Source of the DNA: Syngnathus acus
Lineage: Eukaryota; Chordata; Actinopteri; Syngnathiformes; Syngnathidae
Length of the DNA stretch: 64,000 nucleotides
Reading direction: 5' to 3'
Assembly (NCBI RefSeq): GCF_901709675.1
Contig: NC_051100.1
Coordinates: forward strand, 10,452,786-10,516,785
Below, one piece after another: positions 51,651 to 63,621 of this stretch. The notes below the pieces were generated by a model. It made no database searches. It had not been told where the DNA came from and worked only from the letters and a program-made list of their open reading frames with translations. How positions within the stretch are numbered: the first letter of the stretch is position 1; each line of letters begins with the position of its first letter. Position numbers and translations under genes: made by a program.

Positions 51651-54600
51651 CAAATGAAAAAACAACTCCCCCCATGTGCATAGTTAGACTTAGCATAGAA
51701 TTAGCAAACATTTGACGTATAGCTACATAATTTATGGTGAGAACCTGTTGACATTATGTGCTTCACAGTGGTTCAACAAAAGCTTGCACGATGAGAATAA
51801 ACAAAAGTCATAAAAATAATCTAGGTAACAGATCTGAACTGAGATTTTAAACAATGAGTTTGAAATATCATCATTTATATACTGCAAAAATAAATGAGTG
51901 AACTTATCTTTGGGCTCCCTATGGCCTGGAATAGAACTTTTACTTTAACAAAAAAAAAATTCAGGGGCTAATATGTTAGGGTGTCAGGACTGAGTGACAA
52001 CCCAAGGGCAGAAATTAAGTGTGAATTTAAACAAAATTAAAATATACGTATACCTAGGGAGGAAGGAGTAATATATAATATTTGTATGCAAATAATGCAA
52101 CATTTCTAAAAGATTTAAATTACATATCATGCTAAAGTCCATTTTTCCCATGTTCAAGGTTTTAGATGTTGAAGGTTTAAAAGATTCTAATTGTGTTCAT
52201 CAAATATGGTTTTGCTTTTTTAAATTTTCTAATGACACGAATATCAAATATAATTGTGGATGTATGTCCTTCACACAGTCTTACATCAAACCATCCTCTT
52301 CTAGAATGTTATTTGGAATAATTACCCCTTTCCCCCAAGAAAAATAAACAATGAATATCAAGGAGGGCCTCCACCACTTAAGCAAACACTTGTGCAAATG
52401 GCGTATTGCACAACCAAGGAAGCAAATATAATTTTTTGCTTGTTTGTCTTTAGCTCACACATATCAACAAACACATACCATGGTGTGAGAAAACACAGCG
52501 CTTGTATGTGTTCCCAAACCTGACCAAACCCAAAGGCAGCAAATATGGGAGACCACAGAGATTAATTTAACTCCTTCCCATCAAAGACTGAAACACACCA
52601 CAATAAAAATGAAAATTCAAGGAGTCATGCTCAGAAATACTGATCCCAAACAATTTACCGTCAGCTTCTATAAAAATGATGCTGTTGTGAAGTTGTGTGG
52701 TTCGTAAAATGTACTTGATAAATCATCAACAGCACCAACCTATATAAAGACACACTTGGTACATTTTATATGAGAATGACGAGGTGAGTACAATGTTTAT
52801 ATTTGAGTATTTCTCCAGGTCGCTGGAGCCTGCGTGTGTACGTGTGTGTGTGAGCGTGTGGGTGTTTGTACTGTGAATGGTTTCCTTTGTGGCACGCTCT
52901 CCAGGTAGTGTTCAGAAAAATTTACGATGGAGGATGTTTGGTCTTCCTCTGGCTCAGGGGCAGGAAAAGTTGCAAAATATCTGTCAGCAATAAAATAGAC
53001 CAGAATGTTGTGTTAACACACACAAATATGCATAAAGAAACAAATGTGCACGTGCGAATGGTTAACTTAAATTTTACTTAACATCTTATTTGCAATGACT
53101 GCATACATTAATGTTAATAATAAATTAATTTATTATAAATTTCATGTCTTAATTATTTTTAAAAAGATAATAAAAGTAATACAATTTAATGGACTCAATT
53201 TGCAATACTTTACAATACATTTTAAATAAACATTAAAACATTGCATGTATCAAATCCATCTGTCCGTCGGTCGGTCTGTCTGTCTATTTAGGGAAATATA
53301 TTTAAAAAAGATAACACCATCAAGAGAAATATTGTGTAAATGCCAAAAAGACAGTTTTTAATAATATTTTTTGTGCTGATTTCAGTTTAGCCTGATTCAT
53401 AAGGGGTTTAAAAATATGCCTTGATTTTGAGACTTCCCTGAATGTGTAGAAGCTTGGGTTTGTGTTTTTTTAGGTGCAGATTGAAACAGAACTATGTATG
53501 CAGACAAGGTCTGTCCTTGTTTTCCTCAACTTTAGACCTCTGTTCCTTCTGTGATCGACAAAATAGATGTGGTCACTGCAAACGACAAGATGGTAATCTT
53601 CGTTTGCATTTTCCGATTCCAAATGTAATTTAACTGAACTCCCACATTCAGACTTTGTCCTAACGTAATCCATTGGCGGGGAATAGTTGTTTGTTTGTGG
53701 CTCTAAAAAGCATGCAGGAATGCTGACCTGCACTGAAATAATGTGCGGTATTTTGTTAAATGTGACCCCAGGAAGACTCATTTAAAGTTTTAATGGGCCT
53801 TTTGGAACCACCGTTGCAGCACGCCTCCCTCCCCCAGCAATGTCTCCACTATGTGGCATACAGTAAAATTATGGCCTAATTAAGTTGGGGGCGAGAGAGT
53901 GGTTGGGTTTCAGGGTCTAACTGCTGCTGCTCTTGGCGCGATACTATCTGCTCTGGTTCAGGGGAGCTCAGTGAAACATTTAGTCTTCACCACCCCCCTT
54001 GCCTCTTACAATCTATGGAGGCAGACTTGGTGGTGCCGTTACGTCGGAAACCAGTAATGGACTGAAAAGAGAATAATGAGCTCTTTAATATAAAATAAGC
54101 AGCTGTGGCACAGAGAAGTATGGGATCATTTCAATTTGCTGCAGAAATGGTACTTAAATTTGTCAGCATCTATAATTCTTGTTTTTTCCCAACGTAACAT
54201 TTTTTTGTATATGAAATGTGCAATAAATAGAGGTTAAAAAAAATAGACACTTTTAGAGTGTTTAGCCTGCAGCTGTGTTCTAAAATAAATGGCCGAAGGA
54301 ATTCAAAATGGACTATATTTATAGTTTTAAGAGTTTAATTGTTCCCACCACAAGTCATTGGGTGTTGTTCCACAACCCCAAACAAATCAGTTCATTTGTG
54401 ACAGCGTCATGATGAATTACAAACGTTGTCTGTTGTGTGTCAGGAGGTGCACGACAAATGAGAGCCAAGTGGTCTTAGAAACAGGATGAACACAACTCAC
54501 AACACACTACTGACCATATGGCGCCACTTGACTGAACTCTTTGTCATCATTTTATTGTTTAATTTCATATATGCCTTCTTAAGAAAGCAATATGGCAATG

Positions 54601-57100
54601 CTGACTGAGATTTGTGCAGCGGATAAATATTTACCACCCGGAACAAACAAGTGAGATTAATGAGGGATCTCAGGATGAGGCGATTTGGCATTGTTGGTGC
54701 AATTTCTTAAACAATACGCTCCATGAAAGGTGTTTATTGCCTGATGTAATGCTTTCCGTTGGGGAAAATATCACCCAAAGTGTTGCAAGATTTTTAAGCT
54801 CAGCTGAAACACAACATCCCGTTTAATTTCCAGGCCGAAAACCGAGTACGTGTCATATTATCTAGCGTATTTTACCAACAAGGGTAGGACCGATGAACTT
54901 ACAGCTGCCGTCCACATATGAGGTTAGTGTAACGTTACCGAGTGGATGATTCGCCACTCAGCTAACAGCAGGTTGATTCATTGTGGGGGTAAAAGGTGAT
55001 CAATGGTCCGTTACATCAGATAAGCACCTGGCTTGGTGGCTGGAGAGATCCCCTGACGGAGCTCCAATGTAAACAAAGCGGGCTTGGAGTCACCCGACGG
55101 CGTTCCAAAGAAAGTTTGAAACAATAAAGGCTTGTGAGGGGAGCGCACGAGTTGGACACGGGTCAGCAGGACTACGGAGGTAATATTATGTCATTAACAT
55201 AAAAATAAAGTGGTTGATAGATGATGTGATATTGATCCCTCTGTGTGCCTCTAGATGTCAAGACACAAGTTTTGTATTGTGGGGGAAGACAGACATTGTT
55301 TGGCAGTATTGTTGATGGACGACAGGATAATCATTTACAGATTGGAGGCAGACAGGAACTTGCAAGTGAGCTTCAGCACCTGCTGTGATCATTGCTCCGT
55401 ATGTAGGACATAGCAGAACAAAAATCCACCCCGCCCCCACTGCACAATAGGAAAAAAACAAAGTCAGAATGCAATGTAATTTAAAATACAGAGATGAAGA
55501 ATTTAGTTCAAATCACTCCGATGTGAACACAAAGTAGCACCACTATTCTTTCATTAAATTATTCTACAAAAGTTCTTTTTCGAATCCTATTTAATAAGCT
55601 GCTCTGCTGACCGTATTTTAGATTCATTCTGTTCTTAATATGGCGTGAAATACTAATCAGTAGTTATTTGAGTTATGTGGAAAAAGGGCTACTGTTTTTT
55701 TGGTATGTGTGGAGCAAAGGTGGGGGAAAATGAGGGAGTATGCAACCCGCAGCCTTAAACCCCCCCTCCCCTTCGTGCGTATGCTGACTGGGATCCAAAC
55801 AAGCTCTGCTCACATGCCGTGCATTTAGCAAGTCAGATATGCTCGCATTTACAAGAGTACTTTCTGATGGACTGTTACTTTAAACAGCTCTTTCCATGAA
55901 TATAGGTGTGTGTGTGTGTGTGTGTGTGTGTTGGGGAGGAGGGGAGCATGTGGGTGACTGAAGAAAAAAAATTAACTCCATGTGGCTTCCTGTGTTTACA
56001 ACCTTTCCATATATATTGCTGCCTTTATGGGTATGATGTATATTTCTATGTATAAGTGTTCATTCATTTGACTTATTAACCTCCTAGTGGACCATCATGT
56101 CATTTTTTTAAGGTCACACATTGTATACATGCAAAGCATTTTGAAAAACTGTCATGAGAGCTCCTGCACCGGCATTGCTTATCTAAAACAGCTTATTTTT
56201 CATTATGCTTTACACTGAAATTCAAGGTCAAAAATAAATGTCAGGCATGTGTTTGGAGGTTTCGGAGTGTACACTGCCACGGGCTTGCCAGAGGACATTG
56301 GTACAATGGTGTGGCCTCACTTTGCATTCCTTGGTATTGTGTCAGATATATTTCAGCATTCACTGACAATAACTTATCTCACAATGTCCCAACGTGCATT
56401 AACACGTGAACTTGAAATCTCAAACTGTCATGTAACGGCTGAACTCACAAAGCCGAAGAGATGGTGACCATATGTGAGAGGTCAAAAGGTGAAGAAGTGT
56501 TAATGAAGACAAAGAGTGTAAGGTGCCAGTCAACATAGAAACTAGAGCTTTAATCTTGATAAAAGGCTGTCAGCTGGAATGAGTTAGATCAAATCAACAG
56601 TGTCCCGATTGGAGGAAATTGTTTTTTGCCACCTTTAGAAATTCCTGAATGTCCTGCCAGCCTCAGTGATCACACCTGGGATTTTTATTCACTATGAAAC
56701 AATGATATGTGAGTGCCATGAATGTGGGAGTCAGTGTCCTGGTCCGTAGGGACAGGTAACATGAAATGACTCATATGCCTGATATAAAACATGCTGAACC
56801 AGGTGACAAAAACAGAACTGGAGATCCAGTATGTGATATGCAGACCTTGCATCAGGATACGCTGCATTCGGAACCGTGGGCCTCCCTTGCATCTGTGACA
56901 GTATGAGTCAAGGGTATCTGGATGATGATGATATTAACAGAGCACAGGAAGGGGAAGGGGGCAGTTTGTAAAAGAAAATGGTTGAGGAAAGAAGGAGAGA
57001 AAAACATTTTGCTGACCTGCACAGTCGATCATTGTCACTCAGAGGTGTTGTCAGGAGACTCTGTGCTCCTTTATTGACTACTGACGAGAGATCAGCTAGA
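51651..57100. other. downstream gene desert
   Basis: No gene is seen. Simple repeats include CTGT/CGGT-type units near 53262-53285 and (GT)n at about 55906-55931. The segment 53800-54060 has higher complexity, with CCTAATTAAG near 53874, and could be regulatory. Confidence 0.5.
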
Positions 57101-57262
57101 TCAAGGGTGTCGAACTCAGTGGCCGAAACATATCATAGGTGACGGACGGGCTGAACAGACTACAATAAATAACTGTGAATTGAAACAGACAGGATACACT
57201 AATATTTTGCAGGAGGTTTTCCAAGAATCTTTGATGCAAATTTATTTTCATTTATTTTCACG

Positions 57263-57573
57263 TACCGTATTTTCCGCACTATAAGGCGCACTGGATTATA
57301 AGGCGCACCTTCAATGAATGGCCCATTCTAAAACTTTGTCCATATATAAGGCGCACCGGATTATAAAGCGCACCTTCAATGAATGGCCCATTTCAAAACT
57401 TTGTCCATATATAAGATATATACATTTGGCCCGCGGGCCGGACTTTGGACACGCCTGCTGTAGTGGCTCAATATTGGTCCATATATAAGGCGCACCTGAT
57501 TATAAGGCGCACTGTCGGCTTTTGAGAAAATTTGAGGTTTTTAGGTGCGCCTTATAGTGCGGAAAATACGGTA
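57263..57573. mobile_element. 311-bp TIR element (MITE)
   Basis: TACCGTATTTTCCGCACTAT at the left end is mirrored perfectly by ATAGTGCGGAAAATACGGTA at the right end, with ATAAGGCGCAC repeated internally. A fragment of another family (TTTGGCCCGCGGGCCGG) interrupts the middle. The 5' flank (from about 57103, CAAGGGTGTCGAACTCAGTG) is a hAT-like terminus, so insertions are nested here. Confidence 0.8.
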
Positions 57574-59853
57574 CTTAGGCGTCAATTGTCAAATTACCTC
57601 ACAGCTTTAAAGATTGCTTTAATCATTTTTTTTTTTACAGTAGGTAAGTAGCATTAAAAAAACGAACAAAACAAATGTTGCATGACATTGCATATTTTAC
57701 ATTTTAAATGGTGGAAAACTAATAAATGCAGTTTATGGCCTCATTCTGACTCCAGGTTGAGTCATTTTTACCACCTTCAGTTTAAACGATGGTGTTTCTA
57801 AAATGGAGGATTTATTTGCCACGAGTAAAAAAGCTTCTACAGCCCCCTGGGTTTGAAAAATCATTGGTGGGAGTGCTCACCTCCACACCTGTTATATCTG
57901 CTGAGCACTCAACTAGATGAAAATTACCCATGCTCGAGCCAATAAGACACACACGAGCAGTTCTGACTTGTCGGAGGACAAAGATAACATGATCACCAAA
58001 TTGTCATGTCTCATCTATCACATAAGCCTCCAGGCCAGTTTGTCAAAAAAAAAACCAAGTTCAAATGTCATTTATTATGCTGAATCCTACCCTTCACCTT
58101 TTGACTGTTCTGAAATTAAATGTACACTCAGACTTAAGTCATTTGGCAAAACGATATCCAGTATGCAATCCAAGCAAGCAAACCTTCAACCAGAGCAGCA
58201 AAACTTTTACTTGCCTTTAATTTCTCAAAGGGAGGAGAATAATATTAAGAATTGGAATAACATTCTTGTGTTACAGGATTTTGAGGCTTCGAGGGGTGAA
58301 AGTGTAAATATTTTGTCCTCCGAGGCCCGGGTTTTCTAGATATCTTGTGGTTTACAGTGACACTGGAATTAATCGCTTTTGAATTTTTGGTGGCCATGTA
58401 TTGTCTTACCACAGAGCGATGACAGCTATTTTGAATTTAGAAGTCACAGGGGAAAATTCTCTCTTTACCGCGTAAGAACCCAAAAGAACAAACGCTATGA
58501 CACACAGAGAACAAAGAAATACATTTCACAACAATATCACACCCTTCAATTGTGAGAGACCGTGATGACAGGCCAATAAAAAGTGAGTGCGAGACTGAGA
58601 CACAGACACACTCTTCAGTTTTTGGTGAACACAATTTAAAAAAAATAATAATAATAAGACAAAAATAAATAAATACATGTAGCAGGCCATACCAAGTGAT
58701 GTTGAAATATTGTAGTCAAGCAAAAGAATAAATAAATCTGATCTACTAAGTCCCCACTCATTTCTACAATATTAGATTTGAAGACCAGAACTACAGAAGG
58801 ATAATAAATAGACCAAAAGTACTGACTATGTTTTTGTGTGATTTATCCGGCTTGCTATTAAAAATCGCAATCAACTTGTTTTATCTCAGTCGGCTGACTT
58901 GATGAATATATTATCTAATGGAGATCAGCAAAGCCCAAGTCAAACTTTTGCAGGAGTGACACTTTTTTCATTACACTTAATGCCACCATTAGCTTCATAG
59001 TCTGCTTCTTCTGTAATGCAATTCATTTGCTGCATCAACACCTTCGTGTCTAATTCACCGCTCTACAGACATAATGAGCAGAGAGATGTCCTTTACTGAT
59101 GTCTTCTATAATATATATATATAACCGAAACAAAACAGACATACTTAATAGGAAGGAGATTTTCTCAGGCCTCTGTCACTTCCTTTTCCCTGCTAATGTC
59201 ATCTCCCGTTTTACTCGAGTCTTCATCTGGTGGGAAGAAGCTCAGTCCATCTTTTGGCAGGCACAAAAAAATAGGAACATTTCAGGCTACGAGGACAGAT
59301 GCAATTGACATTTGGCTGGCAACAATCAGCAGGGAACCTCTCAGGAGTATTTTTGAGTTGACTGAGCCATTGGCACAAGAGGCCAATGTTACAAGGTGAA
59401 CCAGAGTATCGAAGCAGATTCCTGGACCGGGTATCGGGTCAATTCCACGTTTGGTCTGATCATCAAATCAGGACTGTCTTCAAATTTCCCAAAATTTGGT
59501 GTCGTTATGAGTTACTTTTTGAGCTGATACCCTGAAAGGTAATCCTTTAATTTATATTGACATCGAAAGCTTGGAACACAATTCTATTAGGCCCTAGAGA
59601 GGAAGCAAACTGTTTCCTTCGTGGTGATTGTACTTTGAAGATACAAATGGACTCCAACTGTAACTATTCCGACTTTGGGATCATAATACACACGCACTGT
59701 TGAGAAATATTTCTTGCTGGTTAGAAATCAAAAGGTTCTTCCTTTTTTTGTGGTATGGTTGTGGTAGGTTGGGTTTGGATCTGGGTCTTTAAAGCAACTG
59801 CTGAATTCCTGGTCCTGGTTCAACTCTAATATGTACCTCTCCCTCATTGCATG
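57574..59853. other. downstream non-coding DNA
   Basis: No gene is seen. An AAT/AAAT run lies near 58638-58675 and (AT)n near 59107-59122. The 140-codon plus-strand open frame from 57917 has no recognisable domain, and I do not call it. Confidence 0.5.
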
Positions 59854-60251
59854 TACTGTATTTTCTGGACTATAAGGCGCACCTTCAATGAATGGCCCAT
59901 TTAAAACTTTGTCCTTATATAAAGCGCACCGGACTATAAGGCGCACCATTAATCCATCATGTCAGATTTTTAATCCAAATCAAATCATTCTCCATTTTAT
60001 CTTTTTTATTTCAACTTCAGACACAACAAATTACTTTATAATCACAAAATAATGATCCATAGTCTTTTTGATTCATGATTCATACTCTTCAGCGGGCCAC
60101 TTATGATTGATTTCATGACACAATGCTTCGAGCCAGTTTAAATTTAGGAATTTGGTCCATATATAAGGCGCACCAGACTATAAGGTGCACTGTCGGCTTT
60201 TGAGAAAACTTTAGGTTTTTAGGTGCGCCTTATAGTCCGGAAAATACGGTA
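59854..60251. mobile_element. 398-bp TIR element related to the one at 57263
   Basis: The left end TACTGTATTTTCTGGACTAT pairs with the right end ATAGTCCGGAAAATACGGTA with two mismatches. ATAAGGCGCACC motifs repeat inside both ends. The interior differs from the 311-bp element. Confidence 0.75.
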
Positions 60252-60604
60252 CTTAATTTTGCATTTGAAAAGTCAACTATCTTTGTCAACGAAGAATAGT
60301 ATCTGCCTTGGTGTGTCAATGTATGAATTTGCATATTCACTAATAGGTTAATCTAGTGCAATTTCTTTTTCTCTCTTTTGAGGTAGATGTGTCATGTACA
60401 TTACCCCTATTTAAAAATGGTTGGCTGAATGCTGTTTAAGGTACCTTCTGACTAAAGAACAGCTTTCCAACTAAAAGCTGTAAACTAAGGGAACAAGAAA
60501 AGGTCTACAAGGTTTATTTCTTACAACAAAGTCTAACTGAATGTTACCTGTAGGCTGGCATCTTGTTTGATGCTATCATCAGGGTAAGAGTTCTGCAAAC
60601 TTCT

Positions 60605-60850
60605 GGGTTAGGGCTAGGGTTAGGGTAAGAGCTAGGGTTAGGGTTAAAGCTAGGGTTAGGGTAAGAGCTAGGGTTAGGGTTAAAGCTAGGGTTAGGGTTA
60701 GAACTAGGGTTAGGGTTAGAGCTAGGGTTAGGGTAAGAGCTAGGGTTAGGGTTAGAGCAAGGGTTAGAGCAAGGGTTAGAGCAAGGGTTAGAGCTAGGGT
60801 TAGAGGTAGGTTTAGAGCTAGGGTTAAGGTTAGAGCTAGGGTTAGGGTTG
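60605..60850 (+). repeat. degenerate telomere-like array, TTAGGG orientation
   Basis: About 40 hexamers, mostly GGGTTA with frequent GAGCTA, GGGTAA and AAGCTA variants. The right edge runs into GAGAGTCCGGAGCAC, that is, into the middle of a tRNA-like satellite monomer. Confidence 0.85.
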
Positions 60851-61010
60851 AGAGTCCGGAGCACTAATCACTACACTATGGAACCCTCGCTTATGGAAGT
60901 TACGTATATGGTTTTATGGAGCAGCTCACAAGCAAATAGATAGGAATAGGTAAATGCCAAAATAGTTGAGGTTCCACTGAGACTTGAACTCAGGTCGCTG
61001 GGGTGAGAGT
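60847..61010 (-). repeat. split satellite monomer between the two telomere-like blocks
   Basis: The segment reads as half of the tRNA-like sequence, then the usual monomer spacer (TATGGTTTTATGGAGCAGCT), then the other half of the next tRNA-like sequence up to GGGGTGAGAGTCC. The telomere-like arrays begin at essentially the same point of the monomer on both sides. Confidence 0.8.
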
Positions 61011-61702
61011 CCTAACCCTAGCCCCTAACCCTAGCTCTAACCTTAACCCTACCTCTTACCCTATTCCTAACCCTAACCTTAACCCTACCTCTTACCCTAT
61101 ACCTAACCCTAACCCTAACCCTAGCCCTAGCTCTAACCCTAACCCTAACCCTAACCCTAACCCTAACCCTTACTCTAACCCTAACCCTAACCCTAACCCT
61201 AACCCTAACCCTAACCCTTACTCTAGCTCTAACCCTAACCCTAACCCTTACTCTAGCTCTAACCCTAACCCTATTCCTAACCCTAACCCTAGCTCTTACC
61301 CTAACCCTAGCTCTTACCCTAACCCTAGCTCTAGCTCTTACCCTAACCCTAGCCCTAGCTCTTACTCTAACCCTAACCGTAACCCTAACTCTTACCCTAA
61401 TCCTAGCTCTAACCCTAACCCTAACCCTAGCTCTAACCTTAACCGTAACCCTAACTCTTACCCTAATCCTAGCTCTAACCCTAGCCCTAATCCTAACCCT
61501 AATCCTAACCTTAACCCTACCTCTTACCCTATTCCTAACCCTACCTCTTACCCTATTCCTAGCTCAAACCCTAACCCTAGCCCTAGCTCTAACCTTAACC
61601 CTACCTCTAACCCTAGCTCTAGCTCTAGCTCTTACCCTAGCTCTAACCCTTACCCTAACCCTTACCCTAACCCTAATCCTAGCTCTAACAACCCTAACTC
61701 CA
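61011..61702 (+). repeat. degenerate telomere-like array, CCCTAA orientation
   Basis: About 115 hexamers, CCCTAA with frequent CTCTAG, CTCTTA and CCTTAA variants. The long Asn-Pro-Ser open frame across it is produced by the repeat and is not a gene. It faces the TTAGGG block head to head. Confidence 0.9.
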
Positions 61703-63520
61703 GCCCCAGGTATATGGTTTTATGGGGGAGCACACGAGCAACTCTGTTGCAAATTTTTCAAGGATAAGACATTTTTGGTCCCACTGGGATTTGAACTCAG
61801 GTCGCTGGGGTGAGAGTACAGAGCACTAACCACTACACTATGGAACCCATGCCATTACTTCATGGATGTTACCTATATGGTTTTATGGAGCAGCTCACAA
61901 GTAAATAGTATAGATAGGAATAGGTAAATGCCAAAATACTTGAGGTTCCACTGAGACTTGAACTCTGGTCGTTGGGGTGAGAGTCCAGAGCACTAACCAC
62001 TACAGTATGGAATCCACACCATTAACCCATGGAAGTTACCTATATGGTTTTATGGAGCAGCTCACAAGCAAATAGCATAGATAGGAATAGGTAAATGTCA
62101 AAATAGTTCAGGTTCCACTGAGACTTGAACTCAGGTCACTGGGGTGAGAGACCAGAGCATTAACCACTACACTATGGAACGCACACCATTATTCCATGGA
62201 AGTTACGTATATGGTTTTATGGAGCAGCTCACAAGCCAGATATAGGAATAGTATAAATAGGAATAGGTAAATGCCAAAATAGTTGAGGTTCCACTGAGAC
62301 TTGAACTCAGGTCGCTTGGGTGAGAGTCCAGAGCACTAACCACTACAGTATGGAACCCACACTATTAATCCATGGAAGTTACCTATATGGTTTAATAGAG
62401 CAGCTCACAAGCAAATAGTATAGATAGGAATAGGTAAATGCCAAAATAGTTGAAGTTCCACTGAGACTTGAACTCAGGTCGCTGTGGTGAGAGTCCACAG
62501 CACAAACCACTACAGTATGGAACCCACGGCATTACTTCATGGAAGTTACGTATATGGTTTTATGGACCAGCTCACAAGCAAATTGTATATATACATAGGA
62601 ATAGGTAAATGCCAAAATTGCTGAGGTTCCACTGAGACTTGAACTCCGGTCACTGGGGTGGGAATCCAGAGCACTAACCACTACACTATGGAACGCACGA
62701 CATTATTTCATGGAAGTCACGTATATGGTTTTATGGAGCAGCTCACAAGCCAGTATAGATAGGAATAGGTAAATGCCAAAATAGTTGAGGTTCCACTGAG
62801 ACTTGAACTCAGGTCGCTGGGGTGAGAGTACAGAGCACTAACCACTACAGTATGGAACCAACACAATCACTTCATGGAAGTTACCTATATGGTTTTATGG
62901 AGCAGCTCACAAGCAACTAGTATAGGTAGGAATAGGTAAATGCCAAAATGGTTAAGGTTCCACTGGGACTTGAACTCAGGTCGCTGGGGTGAGAGTCCAC
63001 AGCACTAACCACTACACTATGGAACCCACACCATTAATACATGAAAGTTACCTATATAGTTTTATGGAGCAGCTCACAAGCAAATATACATGGGAATAGG
63101 TAAATGCCAAAAAAGTTGAGGTCCCATGGAGACTTGAACTCAGGTCGCTGGGGTGAGAGTCCACGGCACTAACCACTACAGAATGTAAACCACGCCATTG
63201 TTTCATGGAAGTTACGTATGTATATGGTTTTATGGAGCAGCTCACGCATATATAGGAATAGGCAATTGCCAAAATAGTTGAGGTTCCACTGAGACTTGAA
63301 CTCGGGTCGCTGGGGTGAGAGTCCAGAGCACTTACCACTACACTATGGAACTCATTCCATTATTTCATGGAAGTTACGTATATGGCTTTATAGAGCAGCT
63401 CACAAGCAGTATAGATAGGAATAGGTAAATGCCAAAACGGTTGAGGTTCCACTGAGACTTGAACTCGGATCAGTGGATTCAGAGTCCAGTGTGCTAATTG
63501 CTAATGTGTCGATTGCTTGG
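61703..63520 (-). repeat. tandem satellite (about 165 bp) carrying tRNA-Glu(CTC)-like units
   Basis: Eleven tRNA-like units of about 71 nt start at 61777, 61944, 62112, 62287, 62454, 62625, 62789, 62956, 63120, 63282 and 63445, spaced 162-175 bp. Read on the minus strand the consensus folds as a cloverleaf: acceptor GGTTCCA / TGGAACC, A-box-like TAGTGTAGTGGTTAGTGC, anticodon loop CTCTCAC as in tRNA-Glu, T-stem CTGAG / CTCAG around TTCAAGT. A TTTT stretch lies about 10 nt after the 3' end. The anticodon stem has an A-C mismatch, the D-stem is mostly wobble, and individual copies carry further mismatches. I therefore call it a tRNA-derived satellite rather than a tRNA gene cluster. The last two or three units are the most degraded. 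Confidence 0.8.
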
Positions 63521-63621
63521 TATCTGAAACCAGTTTTTCCAGTGTCCAGAGACCAGCTATTCCAATTTAGTCCCATAATTGGCTTTCTGTACAGCGCACA
63601 AGTGGCAGGGAAGTCTGGGAG

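Noticed and set aside
51328-51711. 127-codon minus-strand frame opposite a 90-codon plus frame
   Set aside because: Neither resembles a protein I know; more likely a low-stop-density non-coding element.
53442-53633. Short Cys-rich plus-strand frame (DRQNRCGHCKRQDG)
   Set aside because: It looks vaguely zinc-finger-like, but the cysteine spacing matches no family I know and nothing upstream or downstream continues it.
57917-58339. 140-codon plus-strand open frame
   Set aside because: No recognisable domain, no convincing splice or promoter context, and composition like the surrounding non-coding DNA.
61003-61767. 254-codon open frame rich in Asn, Pro and Ser
   Set aside because: It is the CCCTAA-type hexamer read in one frame; the mirror-image frame at 60544-60864 arises the same way.
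61703-63520. The repeat array as a CRISPR array or as a cluster of functional tRNA genes
   Set aside because: Spacing and organism exclude CRISPR. Anticodon-stem and D-stem defects shared by the copies, and extra mismatches in single copies, make ordinary tRNA genes unlikely.
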